The notes: generated by a model not told the origin, from the letters alone. DNA of 64,000 nucleotides from Bdellovibrionales bacterium (GCA_014323935.1 JACOND010000003.1:32939-96938); one strand, 5' to 3'; positions 1 through 8,979 are shown, counted from the stretch's first letter. Translations and numbers: made by a program.

Positions 1-101
1 GAAGAATTAAATAATTCAAGCACTTTTTGTATCAATTGATAAGTCTTTCCCGCTCCCGCTCCCGCTTTAATAAGCTCACTTTGAAATATTTTATGAGACA
101 T
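1..101 (-). CDS. addA: AddA-like UvrD/Rep helicase-nuclease subunit, N-terminal part only
   Basis: The reading frame starts with ATG at 101 on the minus strand and runs off the window edge, giving 33 residues. It contains a P-loop, AGAGAGKT, at residues 13-20, placed near the N-terminus as in UvrD-family helicases. The start overlaps the last codons of the upstream addB-like gene by 11 bp, implying translational coupling. AddA is the helicase and second nuclease subunit of the AddAB double-strand-break resection complex. The P-loop is visible here; the identity rests on it plus the addB neighbour, because most of the gene is outside the window. The P-loop is encoded by a short GGAGCG hexanucleotide repeat (three copies). 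Confidence 0.72.
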   Translation of the reverse strand, partial: MSHKIFQSELIKAGAGAGKTYQLIQKVLELFNS

Positions 102-2808
102 TTGAATCCTCAAAGCGACACCAAGTTTTATAATAACAAGTTTCACAAAGGCTTTTTTTTCTAGGCTGAGGAGCAAATTGTCCTTGCTTTATTTTAGAAA
201 CAATTTCTTTTGTCTTTTCATTGACTTGAGATATGATCTCTTCAAAAAAGTCTGCCTTTTGATTTTGTTTTCCTTTCTTTCCTACAAAGTTTTCTAAAAC
301 ACTTCCTTTTTCAATAAAACCTTTTGCTTTAAAATCTTCATTATAAATAGAATAAAATGTAGCTAAAATTTTTACCTCTTTGACCTCTTCTAAAAGGGAA
401 GTTTCAACTAATTTTTTTTGTAAAGCTTGAGCATAAAAAAGGAGCTGGAATTGATTATTTTCAATCCAATTTGAAATGTGAGTTAATTTATTTCCTGAAG
501 CTTTATAATCTCTAACGATATAGAAATCCTTTTTCTTACTTATATCTACTCGATCTATTTTTCCTTGAAAAGGATAATCTCCCTTTGAACTCAGTTGGGA
601 TTCTTTTTGATTCCAAAAAGCTTTTAATTTTAATTCAAAAGCCATTGGTTTTATACAAGGAAAATCCTTTTTCTGCATGTTTTCTTTTAATAAAAATTGT
701 TCTAACAAGTTTTTTAAATCTTCTTTTATAATTATAATTTGTTCTTCATGAACAAAATATTTCTGATCAGGAAGAACGTGTTGAATCAAATCTTCTTTTT
801 GTTTGTCATTTAAATTTAAATCAGGATATTTTTCTAAAATAAGTTGAAAAAGACTATGAACAGTTAAACCTTTTATCAAAGCAGAAAGCTCTTGATTTAT
901 TTTGACTTTCTCTTTAACATGAAAAAGTTTTTCACCAGCATATTTAAAAGGACAATTGTTGTAAGTTTGAATCTGAGAAGCTGACAGAGACATTTTTTGA
1001 TCTTTAAAAGTAAAAACCTTAACAGGAGATTTGAAAGCCAATTCTATAGCTTTTACCTGTTTTTTATTTTTAAACTTTAAAATATCTTTTATCAATTTTT
1101 GTCGATGATAGAATTCATAACTCAACCTGTTTGATTTTTCTTTTTCTTTTGCTGAGTATATCATATTAGAAAGTCTATAAATTAAACTTTTATTTTGAAT
1201 ATTCCCTTTAAAATCATACAAACAAAAACTCAAATAAACTTCTTTTAAACCAGAATTTTGTAAAAACCACAACACACTCTTTTCTCTTTCTCTAGACTGT
1301 TTCACCTTTAAAGGAAAACCTAAATCATTTACAAGAGCTTGAGTTAATCCTCTCTGTAAAAAAGAATTTTCTTTAAAGACTGACTCAGTTAATCCTAAAA
1401 GAATAACATAGGAACTTTTTACAGAATGAAAAGCGTTAAAACTCAAGCAGGATATACCTATTTGTTCTTCTTTTTCCTCTAATTCCTCAAGAAAAATTTC
1501 TGATTCTAATAAAGAAAGCCAAGATCGATATTGTAATAATTCTTTTGTAGATAATTTGTTGAGAATTTTAAATAAAGCTTGTAAAAGAATGTCTGAAAAA
1601 TCAGATTTCCAAAAAGACAAAAGCCATCCAATAAAATCAAAACCAGAAACTTTTTTTTTAGCTTCTCTTAATTTATCTTGAAAAAGATGTTTTTGAACTA
1701 TCTTCCGTTTAGGAACATCAAAGTAATTGCTTTTAAATTCAGAAAAGTCTTTTCCAAAATCTTTATAAAAACAAAACAATTCTAAATCTTCAAAAGTAAA
1801 ATCATTTAAATGTAAGCGAAGAGCTGACAAAATATATTTTATTTCAGGAAAATCTATTAACGAAGAATAACTTGTTTTTTTACAAGGAATCGATTCTCTA
1901 CTTAAATCACTTTTTAAAGCAAACCAATAATCCTCCATGCGAGCTGCATAAATAGTTATATCCTCAAAAGAAATACCTTGTTTTAGCCATTGACTGACTT
2001 GAGCTGTCGCTTGCTTAACTTCTTCCTGTTGAGTTATATTTTCTAACTTAAAAAAAGATCTTGAAGGCAATTCTTTAGACTTCGTTATAGAAATACAATT
2101 TTCTTTTTTTATTTCTCTTTCCCATTCTAAATAAAAATCATATCCCTCTTTTTCAAACATAGAATATGTCTCCAGTTCGGGAGATATAACATATACGTTT
2201 TTATATTTAGAAAGTTCACTAAAAATATCTTTTTCACATAAATCCATAGAAAAAGCTAAATCAACAATAAGATTCTCTTTTTGGAAATGAAGAGAATCAA
2301 AATCAGAGCTATAATGCCAAACCAAAGCTTTCACTGAGGATTCAGGTAAAATATTTTGAGATTTTAATTCTTGAAAAAAAGCAGAAAAAAGATCTAACCA
2401 ATCCTTTGGAAATAAAAATTGTTTTTGAGAAAAGAACCATTCTTTAAAAACAGAATAAGAATTTTCTAAAAAAACAATCAAACATAAATCAAAACTTTCA
2501 AAAAAACTTTTAGAGGGAATTAAATATTGATAATTTCTGGATTTTAAAAATTCAGAAAAAAGCTGTTTTACATAAAAATCAGATCTTAAATTCCAAGTTT
2601 TATTTAAAATAGTAAAAATTTCTTTGTAGAATTCATTGGCTCTTAAAACACAAGGTCCTAACAAAAAATCATAATGTTTTAATAATTCTCTTTCTAAAAA
2701 GATTTTATTTTTAATATCAGAACTAATAAAAATACTATCTTTGGGATGAAACGTATTAAAAAAATTGAGCGTATCAGAAGAATCTTTAGTCTTTATGATT
2801 TTTAACAT
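91..2808 (-). CDS. addB: AddB-like subunit with Fe-S PD-(D/E)XK nuclease domain
   Basis: This 905-residue protein ends in a RecB-type PD-(D/E)XK nuclease domain. The motifs are GLTVH (His651), GKIDRVD (Asp752) and RDYK (Asp767, Lys769). Four cysteines, Cys619, Cys888, Cys891 and Cys897, have the C-(long gap)-C-x2-C-x5-C spacing of the AddB iron-sulfur cluster that staples the nuclease domain. The N-terminal and middle parts look like an inactivated helicase: no GxGKT P-loop is visible. AddB partners AddA in resecting double-strand breaks for RecA loading. The next gene on the same strand begins with an AddA-type P-loop and overlaps this stop codon, which supports an addB-addA operon. Length is somewhat short for AddB (usually about 1000-1160). 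A divergent RecB-like nuclease subunit is the only alternative. Confidence 0.82.
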   Translation of the reverse strand: MLKIIKTKDSSDTLNFFNTFHPKDSIFISSDIKNKIFLERELLKHYDFLLGPCVLRANEFYKEIFTILNKTWNLRSDFYVKQLFSEFLKSRNYQYLIPSKSFFESFDLCLIVFLENSYSVFKEWFFSQKQFLFPKDWLDLFSAFFQELKSQNILPESSVKALVWHYSSDFDSLHFQKENLIVDLAFSMDLCEKDIFSELSKYKNVYVISPELETYSMFEKEGYDFYLEWEREIKKENCISITKSKELPSRSFFKLENITQQEEVKQATAQVSQWLKQGISFEDITIYAARMEDYWFALKSDLSRESIPCKKTSYSSLIDFPEIKYILSALRLHLNDFTFEDLELFCFYKDFGKDFSEFKSNYFDVPKRKIVQKHLFQDKLREAKKKVSGFDFIGWLLSFWKSDFSDILLQALFKILNKLSTKELLQYRSWLSLLESEIFLEELEEKEEQIGISCLSFNAFHSVKSSYVILLGLTESVFKENSFLQRGLTQALVNDLGFPLKVKQSREREKSVLWFLQNSGLKEVYLSFCLYDFKGNIQNKSLIYRLSNMIYSAKEKEKSNRLSYEFYHRQKLIKDILKFKNKKQVKAIELAFKSPVKVFTFKDQKMSLSASQIQTYNNCPFKYAGEKLFHVKEKVKINQELSALIKGLTVHSLFQLILEKYPDLNLNDKQKEDLIQHVLPDQKYFVHEEQIIIIKEDLKNLLEQFLLKENMQKKDFPCIKPMAFELKLKAFWNQKESQLSSKGDYPFQGKIDRVDISKKKDFYIVRDYKASGNKLTHISNWIENNQFQLLFYAQALQKKLVETSLLEEVKEVKILATFYSIYNEDFKAKGFIEKGSVLENFVGKKGKQNQKADFFEEIISQVNEKTKEIVSKIKQGQFAPQPRKKSLCETCYYKTWCRFEDSNVS

Positions 2809-2867
2809 CTCTAAACTCTTACTTTTTTATAGATAGTTTAAATTATTTTTTATTAAATTTAAAGTTT

Positions 2868-3461
2868 TCATTTTTTATTTAATTTCTTTAAAATTTGCTG
2901 GATTTGCTGTTTTAAGTAAAAGATATCTTTTCGATTATCGACAGTAAAATCCACTTGTCTTTTAACTTCTCTGTTTGATATTTGATTTTCTAAACATTCT
3001 TTTATCTCTGATACACTCAAACCTCTTTTTAACAAACGTTCTTTTTGTATCTTTTTATCTGTTATAATAAGAATAGATTTATCAAATTCTTTAAAAAGAT
3101 TAAAGGATATCAGTGGAGCTTCATAAAAAACATAAGGAGTTTTTTTTTGTTTTTCTTTTTTAACAAATTCTTGAAAAGACTGACGCACTCTAGGATGAAG
3201 GATTTTTTCTAAAGATTTTTTTCTCTTCAAATCTTTAAAAATACTATGACTTATTTTTTTTTTATTAAAATTTCCATCTTTGAAATAAAAATCGGCTTCA
3301 AAAAACAGTTCTTTTAATTCAGTATAACAAGGACTTTGAAACCTCCAAAGTTTTTCAATTTCACAGTCCGCTATAAAAATAGAACAAGCTCTTTCCTTTA
3401 AAAGAGACATAAAAAGACTCTTACCTACTCCTATTTGACCTATGACAAGAATTGTTTGCAT
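2868..3461 (-). CDS. coaE: Dephospho-CoA kinase
   Basis: The 197-residue protein has a P-loop GQIGVGKS at residues 8-15, the CoaE motif LHPRVR in the middle, and a lid-region RLLKRG with a terminal VDFTVDNR-type segment. CoaE phosphorylates the ribose 3'-OH of dephospho-CoA with ATP, the last step of coenzyme A synthesis in the cytoplasm. Length matches the family (about 200). The glycine normally following the P-loop start is kept, but the usual TGG opening is replaced by IGQ. It sits about 60 bp upstream of addB on the same strand and about 50 bp downstream of the PPDK/PEP-synthase regulator gene, so all may be co-transcribed. Confidence 0.9.
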   Translation of the reverse strand: MQTILVIGQIGVGKSLFMSLLKERACSIFIADCEIEKLWRFQSPCYTELKELFFEADFYFKDGNFNKKKISHSIFKDLKRKKSLEKILHPRVRQSFQEFVKKEKQKKTPYVFYEAPLISFNLFKEFDKSILIITDKKIQKERLLKRGLSVSEIKECLENQISNREVKRQVDFTVDNRKDIFYLKQQIQQILKKLNKK

Positions 3462-3508
3462 CTCTTAGTAGCTAAACTTTATTTCATTTTGGTTTGTATA
3501 TTTTCACT

Positions 3509-4348
3509 TTAAAAAATTTTTATAGGAATTTTCATACGTTTTGAAACAATCCGAATAATTTCTCCTGCCGTTTCTTCTAAAGCAATGTCAGTGACATCTA
3601 AAACAGGCCATTTCATTTTATAAAAAAAACTTTTTATTGTTTCAACTTCTTCATAGACTTGTTTTTTCCCCACATAATCTCCTTCTCCTGAAGAATAACC
3701 AAATTTTTCTAAACGATTTTTTCTTATTTTTAAGAGATAATCTGGTTGAATTGTCAAAGCAACAATTTTCTTTTGATTCACTTTAAAAAGTTTATCCGGA
3801 GGAGGAATATTACAAACTAAAGGAATGTTAGCAACCTTCCAACCTTTATTACTTAAAAAAAGAGATAAAGGTGTTTTACTTGTTCGACTGACACCGACTA
3901 GAATAATATCAGCTTGATCTAAATCCTCTGAAAGTTGACCATCATCATGTTTTAAAAAGAAATCCATAGCTTCAATTCTCTTAAAATAATCTTCATTTAC
4001 CACTCGTAAAATTCCAGGTTGTTTTTCTCTACTTTTTAAAAACTTATCAAAAATGACTATGAGATTTTCTAATAGATCTACTTTTGCAATTTCATATTTC
4101 TTACAAAAATCTTTAATACTTTCTCTTATTTCAGGAGAGATCAAAGTATAAACAATTAAATTATAACTTTTTTTATTTTCTTTTATTTTTTCAAATAAAG
4201 ATCGAAGTTGCTCTTTTGTTCTTATATTTTTATATCGAGAAATCTTAACAGCATCTTCATGCTCATATTGAACTAAAATAGCTTTTAAAACGGCTAAAGC
4301 GGTTTCCCCTGTTCCATCTGATAAAAGATGTACATTCATTTTTTTCAT
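3509..4348 (-). CDS. Pyruvate, phosphate dikinase / PEP synthase regulatory protein (PPSR family, DUF299)
   Basis: The 279-residue protein begins with VHLLSDGTGETA and has the family P-loop-like GVSRTSKTPLS near residue 150, both diagnostic for the DUF299/PPSR family. Members are bifunctional serine/threonine kinase-phosphorylases that switch pyruvate phosphate dikinase or PEP synthase off and on using ADP and Pi. The target enzyme is not in this window, so whether it acts on PPDK or PpsA cannot be told. Length fits the family (about 270). Its start overlaps the end of the preceding hypothetical gene by 4 bp (ATGA), indicating coupling. Two Met codons (residues 1 and 4) are possible starts. 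Confidence 0.92.
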   Translation of the reverse strand: MKKMNVHLLSDGTGETALAVLKAILVQYEHEDAVKISRYKNIRTKEQLRSLFEKIKENKKSYNLIVYTLISPEIRESIKDFCKKYEIAKVDLLENLIVIFDKFLKSREKQPGILRVVNEDYFKRIEAMDFFLKHDDGQLSEDLDQADIILVGVSRTSKTPLSLFLSNKGWKVANIPLVCNIPPPDKLFKVNQKKIVALTIQPDYLLKIRKNRLEKFGYSSGEGDYVGKKQVYEEVETIKSFFYKMKWPVLDVTDIALEETAGEIIRIVSKRMKIPIKIF

Positions 4349-4716
4349 TTTATCTTCTCGTTATAATAAGAAATTTTTTGGCCATGTAGGTTTTTATTGA
4401 ACCAAAAATTTAAACAAGGTTTTTTATATTCTAAAGGTAAAAAAATCCTTAAAGACGGTTGTTTTAATTTTAACCAAATTTCATACTCCTTTTCTCTTAA
4501 AAAAAGAGGAAGACATAAGATATATTGATTAGGAAAAAAAGAAGAACTTTCTATTAAAAGAGGTTTTTTAAGCTGTATCTTTTCTTTTAATTTATGAATT
4601 AAAAACTTTGTCCGCCAATTGATTTCCTTAAACAAATCTCTTTGAGGCTCAAAAAATAGACACCAAAGGTCAGAACCTGAAGTAAATTTTTGATAATAAG
4701 ACAAAGATTGAAACAT
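4345..4716 (-). CDS. Hypothetical protein, translationally coupled to the PPSR gene
   Basis: A 123-residue protein that I do not recognise. It is rich in Lys, Leu, Phe and Trp, has no signal peptide and no clear membrane segment, and shows short hydrophobic strands (YILCLPLFLREKEYEIWLKL) suggesting a small mixed alpha/beta fold. Its stop overlaps the start codon of the downstream PPSR gene by 4 bp, and nusB lies 41 bp upstream on the same strand, so it is probably expressed within a nusB-PPSR-coaE-addBA run. Continuous frame between two well-defined genes and the ATGA overlap support it being real. No function is proposed. Confidence 0.6.
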   Translation of the reverse strand: MFQSLSYYQKFTSGSDLWCLFFEPQRDLFKEINWRTKFLIHKLKEKIQLKKPLLIESSSFFPNQYILCLPLFLREKEYEIWLKLKQPSLRIFLPLEYKKPCLNFWFNKNLHGQKISYYNEKIK

Positions 4717-4757
4717 TTTAATTAGATTAGGTTTATTTCAATTTTTTGTCAAAGAAG

Positions 4758-5183
4758 CTAATTCTTACTCTGCAAAACTTGATCCAATATCCCATTTATA
4801 AAACGAGGAGAATCTTGATCTCCAAAGGTTTTAGCTAATTCTATAGCCTCATTTAAAGCAACTTTATCTGGAACGTCTTCACAAAACAAAATCTCAAAAA
4901 TAGCCAATCTCATAATATTTAAATCAACTAAAGACATTCTCTCTTTCTTCCAGTTTTTTGATTTTTTTTCAATCCATTCATCTAATGTAGGTTTTTGTTT
5001 TTGAATTTCTTTAACTCTATTTTTTACAAAAATATCATCAACAGCAATCAACTCTTCTTTTGAAATGATATCTAATTTTTTAAAAGAATTTAAATCTTGA
5101 CAGAAGAACTCATTTCCATAAAGCACCTTTAGGATTAAAATCCTAAGCTTTCTTCTAGGAATCTGCTTTTTCTTATTTAGCAT
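4758..5183 (-). CDS. nusB: Transcription antitermination factor NusB
   Basis: The 141-residue all-helical protein carries the NusB hallmarks: an N-terminal RxLRxLxLxxLYG-like helix, the central LVDLNIMRLAIFEIL helix, and the C-terminal VALNEAIELAKTFGDQDSPRFINGILD segment. NusB pairs with NusE (S10) to bind boxA RNA during ribosomal RNA antitermination. Length is typical (about 140). It heads a minus-strand run followed by a small hypothetical gene and the PPSR gene. Start is ATG with a purine-rich stretch upstream. Confidence 0.93.
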   Translation of the reverse strand: MLNKKKQIPRRKLRILILKVLYGNEFFCQDLNSFKKLDIISKEELIAVDDIFVKNRVKEIQKQKPTLDEWIEKKSKNWKKERMSLVDLNIMRLAIFEILFCEDVPDKVALNEAIELAKTFGDQDSPRFINGILDQVLQSKN

Positions 5184-5231
5184 AAAATTCTCATTAAAAT
5201 TCTATCTCCAATTCTAATCTGTTCATTTTTT

Positions 5232-5885
5232 CTAAAAAAGAAAAATAAATTGAAATCGAAGCATTGTATCAATGTAAAACTTTTTTTCACTAAAAGGGAA
5301 TTGAATTTTCAAATCAAATTCTAAACCTCCTCCTAAATTATAATAAATCTCAAAAAATCTCAGACCTAATAAAAAAGAACTATGAAAAGAGAGAGTTGAT
5401 TTTTTCTCTAAAACATAAAAAGGATAAAAACCTAAACCAAGTCCTGCTCCATAATAAAGGGGAAATCGTCTTTGTATTTCAGGAAAAGTCATTAAGCTAC
5501 TTAATTCCAAAGATATTTCTTTTCCTGTTTCCATTTGAGACACCAATAAAGAAGGTCTCAACTGAATATCTCCTACATTTCTTATCTCTGCAACTTTTTG
5601 AGTAAAAGATAAAGAAGCAGAAGAAACAGGTTTAAACCGTTTATCAGAATTCAATCTATAAATAGAAAAACCAGAAGAAAGAATATAACCTTTAAAATCA
5701 ATAAAAGAATTCACTTGAGATCTATTATAAAAATATTTATCTGAAATGTACTGATAGTTTGAATTTTCATTCTTTGAATCACTTAAATTCTCTGCTTTTA
5801 ATTGAAAAGAGTAAGAAAAAAATAAGAAAAAAATAAATCTAAATTTTAACACAAATTCAACTTCTTTTTTATTTATTAAATTCAA
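5232..5885 (-). CDS. Putative outer-membrane protein of unknown family
   Basis: A protein of up to 217 residues with a hydrophobic N-terminal segment (FRFIFFLFFSYSF) followed by QLKAEN, which fits a Sec signal peptide. The remainder alternates hydrophobic and polar residues and ends in phenylalanine after MLRFQFIFLF, a C-terminal pattern typical of beta-barrel outer-membrane proteins. The longest frame uses a TTG start at 5885 that overlaps the end of pyrC by 17 bp; an internal GTG at 5852, directly before LKFRF, would put the signal peptide at the very N-terminus and is my preferred start. It follows pyrC on the same strand. I do not recognise a family. Confidence 0.55.
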   Translation of the reverse strand: MNLINKKEVEFVLKFRFIFFLFFSYSFQLKAENLSDSKNENSNYQYISDKYFYNRSQVNSFIDFKGYILSSGFSIYRLNSDKRFKPVSSASLSFTQKVAEIRNVGDIQLRPSLLVSQMETGKEISLELSSLMTFPEIQRRFPLYYGAGLGLGFYPFYVLEKKSTLSFHSSFLLGLRFFEIYYNLGGGLEFDLKIQFPFSEKKFYIDTMLRFQFIFLF

Positions 5886-7209
5886 TCCTTTGACCTTTAG
5901 GTTTACCTAAAACTTCAGATTCTTCCATTACTTTTTCTCCATTAAGAAAAGTAAAAACAGGCCATCCTTTAACTTCCCAACCTTCAAAAGGAGACCAAGC
6001 ACATTTACTAGCAAGCCACTTTCTTTCAATCTTTTGTTTTCGTTTCAAATCAATAACTGTAAAATTAGCTTTATAAGATTCTTTTATTTGACCTTGATCT
6101 TTTAATCCAAACCTTTGTGATGGATTATGGGCTAGAAGTTGAACCAATCGTTTTAAATCCAAACGTCCTTGATTGACATGGTTTAAAAGTAAAGGAAGTA
6201 AAGTTTGAACTCCTGGCATACCAGAAGGAGAATCGGGATAAGCTTTTTCTTTTTCCTCCCAGGTATGAGGAGCATGATCAGAGCCAATGATATCAACAAC
6301 GCCTGATTGAATTCCTTTCCATAAAGCTTCTTGATGTTTTTTATCTCTAATAGGGGGATTCATCTGAACTAAAGAACCATAAGTATCATAACACTCAGGA
6401 GCTGAAAGGCTTAAGTGTTGAGGAGTCACTTCAACAGAAACAAGGTCTTTATGTTGAGATAAAAATTCAATTTCTTGCCATGTTGTAACGTGAAGAATAT
6501 GAATGGGAACCTTATATTTTCTAGCTAAAGATACAACTCTTTGAGTAGATATCAGACATGTTTTTGCATCTCGCCAAAGTGGGTGATTTCTAGCATGTAA
6601 TGGTTTCCTATAAGCTAAATCTCTTCGTTCTCTCAATCGACTTTCATCTTCTGAATGAATTGCTGTGATTCTTTTTCTATTTTTAAAAACAGCTCTAAGA
6701 GATTCTTCATCTTCTAAAACTAAATTTCCAGTAGAATGACCTAAAAAAATTTTAACCCCGGGGCAAGCTCTCGTACCTTCCCATTCAACTAACTGATTTT
6801 TATTTTCTTTAACAGCTCCTAAATAAAAAGCAAAATCACACCAACTCTTTTTTTCAGCTCTTTCAATTTTATCTTCTATATCTTTAATAGTAGCTGTAGG
6901 AGGAAAGGTGTTAGGCATTTCAAAAAAAGCTGTAATACCACCTTTAATTGCACTTAAGCTTCCATGATAAATATCTTCTTTATACTCTAAACCTGGTTCC
7001 CTAAAATGAACTTGAGTATCAATTAAACCTGGTAAAACATGCAAACCTTTAAAAGATATTTCTTTCTTAGTTTTAGCTTTATATAAAGAACCAATTTGTG
7101 CAATCCGACCATTTTTAATTCCCAAATCAAGTTCTTCTTCTACAACTTGATTAGAATCTTGAGGCTTTGGTAAAAAACAGCAAACATTTTTAAAAATCAA
7201 ATCAAACAT
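5869..7209 (-). CDS. pyrC: Dihydroorotase, class I
   Basis: This 446-residue amidohydrolase contains GLIDTQVHFREPG, the PGVKIFLG lysine region, AIHSEDE, ILHVTT and IGSDHAPH, which mark the TIM-barrel metal site. It would cyclise carbamoyl-aspartate to dihydroorotate in pyrimidine synthesis. Class I dihydroorotases usually read DxHxH at the first motif; here the first His is Gln (DTQVH), while the other ligands (Lys, two His, Asp) are kept. I recall the Gln variant from other proteobacterial dihydroorotases, so it need not mean inactivity, but a non-catalytic PyrC-like role is possible. It lies upstream of the outer-membrane-like gene and downstream of the porin terminator. Confidence 0.88.
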   Translation of the reverse strand: MFDLIFKNVCCFLPKPQDSNQVVEEELDLGIKNGRIAQIGSLYKAKTKKEISFKGLHVLPGLIDTQVHFREPGLEYKEDIYHGSLSAIKGGITAFFEMPNTFPPTATIKDIEDKIERAEKKSWCDFAFYLGAVKENKNQLVEWEGTRACPGVKIFLGHSTGNLVLEDEESLRAVFKNRKRITAIHSEDESRLRERRDLAYRKPLHARNHPLWRDAKTCLISTQRVVSLARKYKVPIHILHVTTWQEIEFLSQHKDLVSVEVTPQHLSLSAPECYDTYGSLVQMNPPIRDKKHQEALWKGIQSGVVDIIGSDHAPHTWEEKEKAYPDSPSGMPGVQTLLPLLLNHVNQGRLDLKRLVQLLAHNPSQRFGLKDQGQIKESYKANFTVIDLKRKQKIERKWLASKCAWSPFEGWEVKGWPVFTFLNGEKVMEESEVLGKPKGQRIEFNK

Positions 7210-7228
7210 AATATAAAATTTCCTAAAA

Positions 7229-7260
7229 AAAAGCCTGTGAGGCTCCTCCCACAGGCTTTT
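7229..7260 (-). terminator. Rho-independent terminator of the porin gene
   Basis: An inverted repeat AAAAGCCTGTG (7229-7239) / CACAGGCTTTT (7250-7260) flanks a 10-nt loop. On the minus strand it is followed by a run of T (complement of the A-run at 7225-7232). It lies 24 bp past the porin stop and before the pyrC start. Because both flanks are A/T tracts it may also work in the other direction. Confidence 0.85.
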
Positions 7261-7283
7261 TAAAATAACACTATTATTTTATA

Positions 7284-8348
7284 TTAGAAAAGAAACGTCA
7301 ATTCAGCAACAACGTTATGAGGTTCTCCCTCATTATCATCTAAATTGTAAGCATATTTAACAACTAAGTTAGATTGATCCCAAACATTATATTGAAGTCT
7401 TGCAGAGACACCTGAACCAGCATTATTTACATAGTCCTCGTTTAACCAACTCGTTCTGTAGTCAGATGCATCAATTTGATGATAACTTACAGCTAATCCA
7501 AAATCTCCTTCTTCTGAAGATATACCATGTCCAACAGAAACACCAGCAACATAACTGAATTCTCCAGGTGTCTCAATATCAGACATATAATGAGCAAAAA
7601 CCCCTAAAGGAACAGGCATTTCAGAACTTGTAACAGATATCCCTGCTTGAGCTAAAGTATTAACCTCATTATTAGATTCTTCAGGAAGCAAACCATCATA
7701 TAAACCCATAACATATATTGAAGAATCAAAGTTAGAAACATTAAACATAGTACCTAACTTACCTTTAAGAGTTATTCCATCTGATAAAGGATCATTCCCT
7801 TGTTTATTACCTTCTTCTGTGACAAGACGATATACACTCACTTTACCAAAAGTATTACCATCATGTAAAGTATACTTAGCGTTCACACCCTCTATATAGA
7901 GTTGTTCGCTAACTAAAACACCGGCTTTATGGTAATCAGGTAACCAGCCCATTTTACCAACTTTAAATTTAAGCCCTTCAACAGGAGCATAAGAAATATA
8001 AGCTTTTTCAAAAGAAATATCACGTAAACCTATACTTCCAAAAGCTTGTTCTGTATTTGTACTCAAAACAAGATTCCATTGAACCAAGTCATTTACAGTT
8101 CCCCTCCATCCTAATCTCGCTCTATAACTAAGAGGGTTAGCAGGTTCTTCAAAACCTAAAGCTTTGTATCTAAGAGCAAAAGAACCTACAAGACCATCTT
8201 CTTCTGCCATAATATTGTCTGCTACATTTGCTGAATCGTTTGCCATCATATCAGACATCATATCCATATTACCTACATTATCATAGGTCATATCTGCTAA
8301 AGTATTAAAGCTAAAATAAGCTAATACAATAAGTAAAAAAAATTTCAT
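7284..8348 (-). CDS. Porin-like outer-membrane protein
   Basis: A 354-residue secreted protein. The signal peptide is MKFFLLIVLAYFSFNTLA with a likely cut before DMTYD. The mature N-terminus is rich in Met, Asn and Asp and is followed by alternating amphipathic strands (e.g. LRYKALGF, KFKVGKMGW, SVYRLV, FAHYMS, RLQYNVWD, LVVKYAYNL) and a C-terminal VAELTFLF ending in Phe, the classic beta-barrel signature. It probably forms an outer-membrane pore; substrate unknown. Codon use is less AT-extreme than neighbours, consistent with high expression. It has a good promoter, a strong GAGGAGGT ribosome site and its own terminator, so it is likely monocistronic and abundant. Confidence 0.8.
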   Translation of the reverse strand: MKFFLLIVLAYFSFNTLADMTYDNVGNMDMMSDMMANDSANVADNIMAEEDGLVGSFALRYKALGFEEPANPLSYRARLGWRGTVNDLVQWNLVLSTNTEQAFGSIGLRDISFEKAYISYAPVEGLKFKVGKMGWLPDYHKAGVLVSEQLYIEGVNAKYTLHDGNTFGKVSVYRLVTEEGNKQGNDPLSDGITLKGKLGTMFNVSNFDSSIYVMGLYDGLLPEESNNEVNTLAQAGISVTSSEMPVPLGVFAHYMSDIETPGEFSYVAGVSVGHGISSEEGDFGLAVSYHQIDASDYRTSWLNEDYVNNAGSGVSARLQYNVWDQSNLVVKYAYNLDDNEGEPHNVVAELTFLF

Positions 8349-8352
8349 AATT

Positions 8353-8407
8353 ACCTCCTCAGGTTGATTATTAACAGCTATTTAATATAGTATTTAAATA
8401 TTGTCAA
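8353..8407 (-). promoter_or_regulatory. Sigma-70-type promoter and strong RBS of the porin
   Basis: Reading the minus strand, a perfect TTGACA (-35; 8402-8407) is followed after 16 nt by TTAAAT (-10-like; 8380-8385). A GAGGAGGT Shine-Dalgarno (8353-8360) precedes the porin ATG. Seen by eye; no transcription start is known. Confidence 0.6.
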
Positions 8408-8902
8408 ATAAACTTAATACTTATGTCATAATTTTTTATAAAATTATAAAAAATAAGAAAAATCAATATTTTTTGTAGTTTTTTGATGTCAAAATACTGG
8501 AAACTGGAGCCTTGCAAAAAATATTTTTTTCTATTTATTTAAATATTTTTTATAATTTTTTATGTGAAATTTAATATTTTTTTTACTAATAGGTAGATTG
8601 TTAAATTCTTTAAATTTAGCTTTAAACCGTTTTTTTATCTTAATTATATTGTCACTATTAAACTTAAATTAGATTTAAATTAATTCAAATCTAAGTAAAT
8701 TTTTTAATAAATAATATATTGACGTGTATAAATAAAAACAAAATGATTAATCTCTTAATTTATGAGGGTTCCTTTTTTTTATTTAGTTTTTTTTTAAATT
8801 TAAAAAAAACTAAATTTCTAAATTTAATAGAGTCTTTATTTTAAATCTTTTTAAAAAGATCATTGTCAAATTACAGAAAAAAGTTTATATTTCACAACTT
8901 AA
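8408..8902. other. Gene-free, extremely AT-rich interval with a long palindrome
   Basis: No open frame of coding character is seen on either strand. The notable element is a near-perfect palindrome at 8782-8814, TTTAGTTTTTTTT / AAAAAAAACTAAA around an AT core, which could form a cruciform, a bidirectional terminator or a protein-binding site. The rest probably holds the tRNA-Asp promoter. Confidence 0.5.
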
Positions 8903-8979
8903 GGGGTGGTAGTTAAGTTGGTTATAACGCCTGCCTGTCACGCAGGAGGCCGCGGGTTCGAGTCCCGTCCACCCCGCCA
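8903..8979 (+). tRNA. tRNA-Asp (anticodon GTC)
   Basis: A complete 77-nt cloverleaf: acceptor GGGGTGG pairs with CCACCCC, the anticodon arm is CCTGC-CTGTCAC-GCAGG with GTC at the centre, the T arm is CGGG-TTCGAGT-CCCG, discriminator G, and CCA is encoded. It marks the left edge of the accessory island of decayed restriction-modification genes, as tRNA genes often do, although I found no repeated copy of its 3' end. Confidence 0.95.

Noticed and set aside
8903..8979. tRNA-Asp as phage or island attachment site
   Set aside because: No second copy of the tRNA 3' end and no integrase gene were found in the window.
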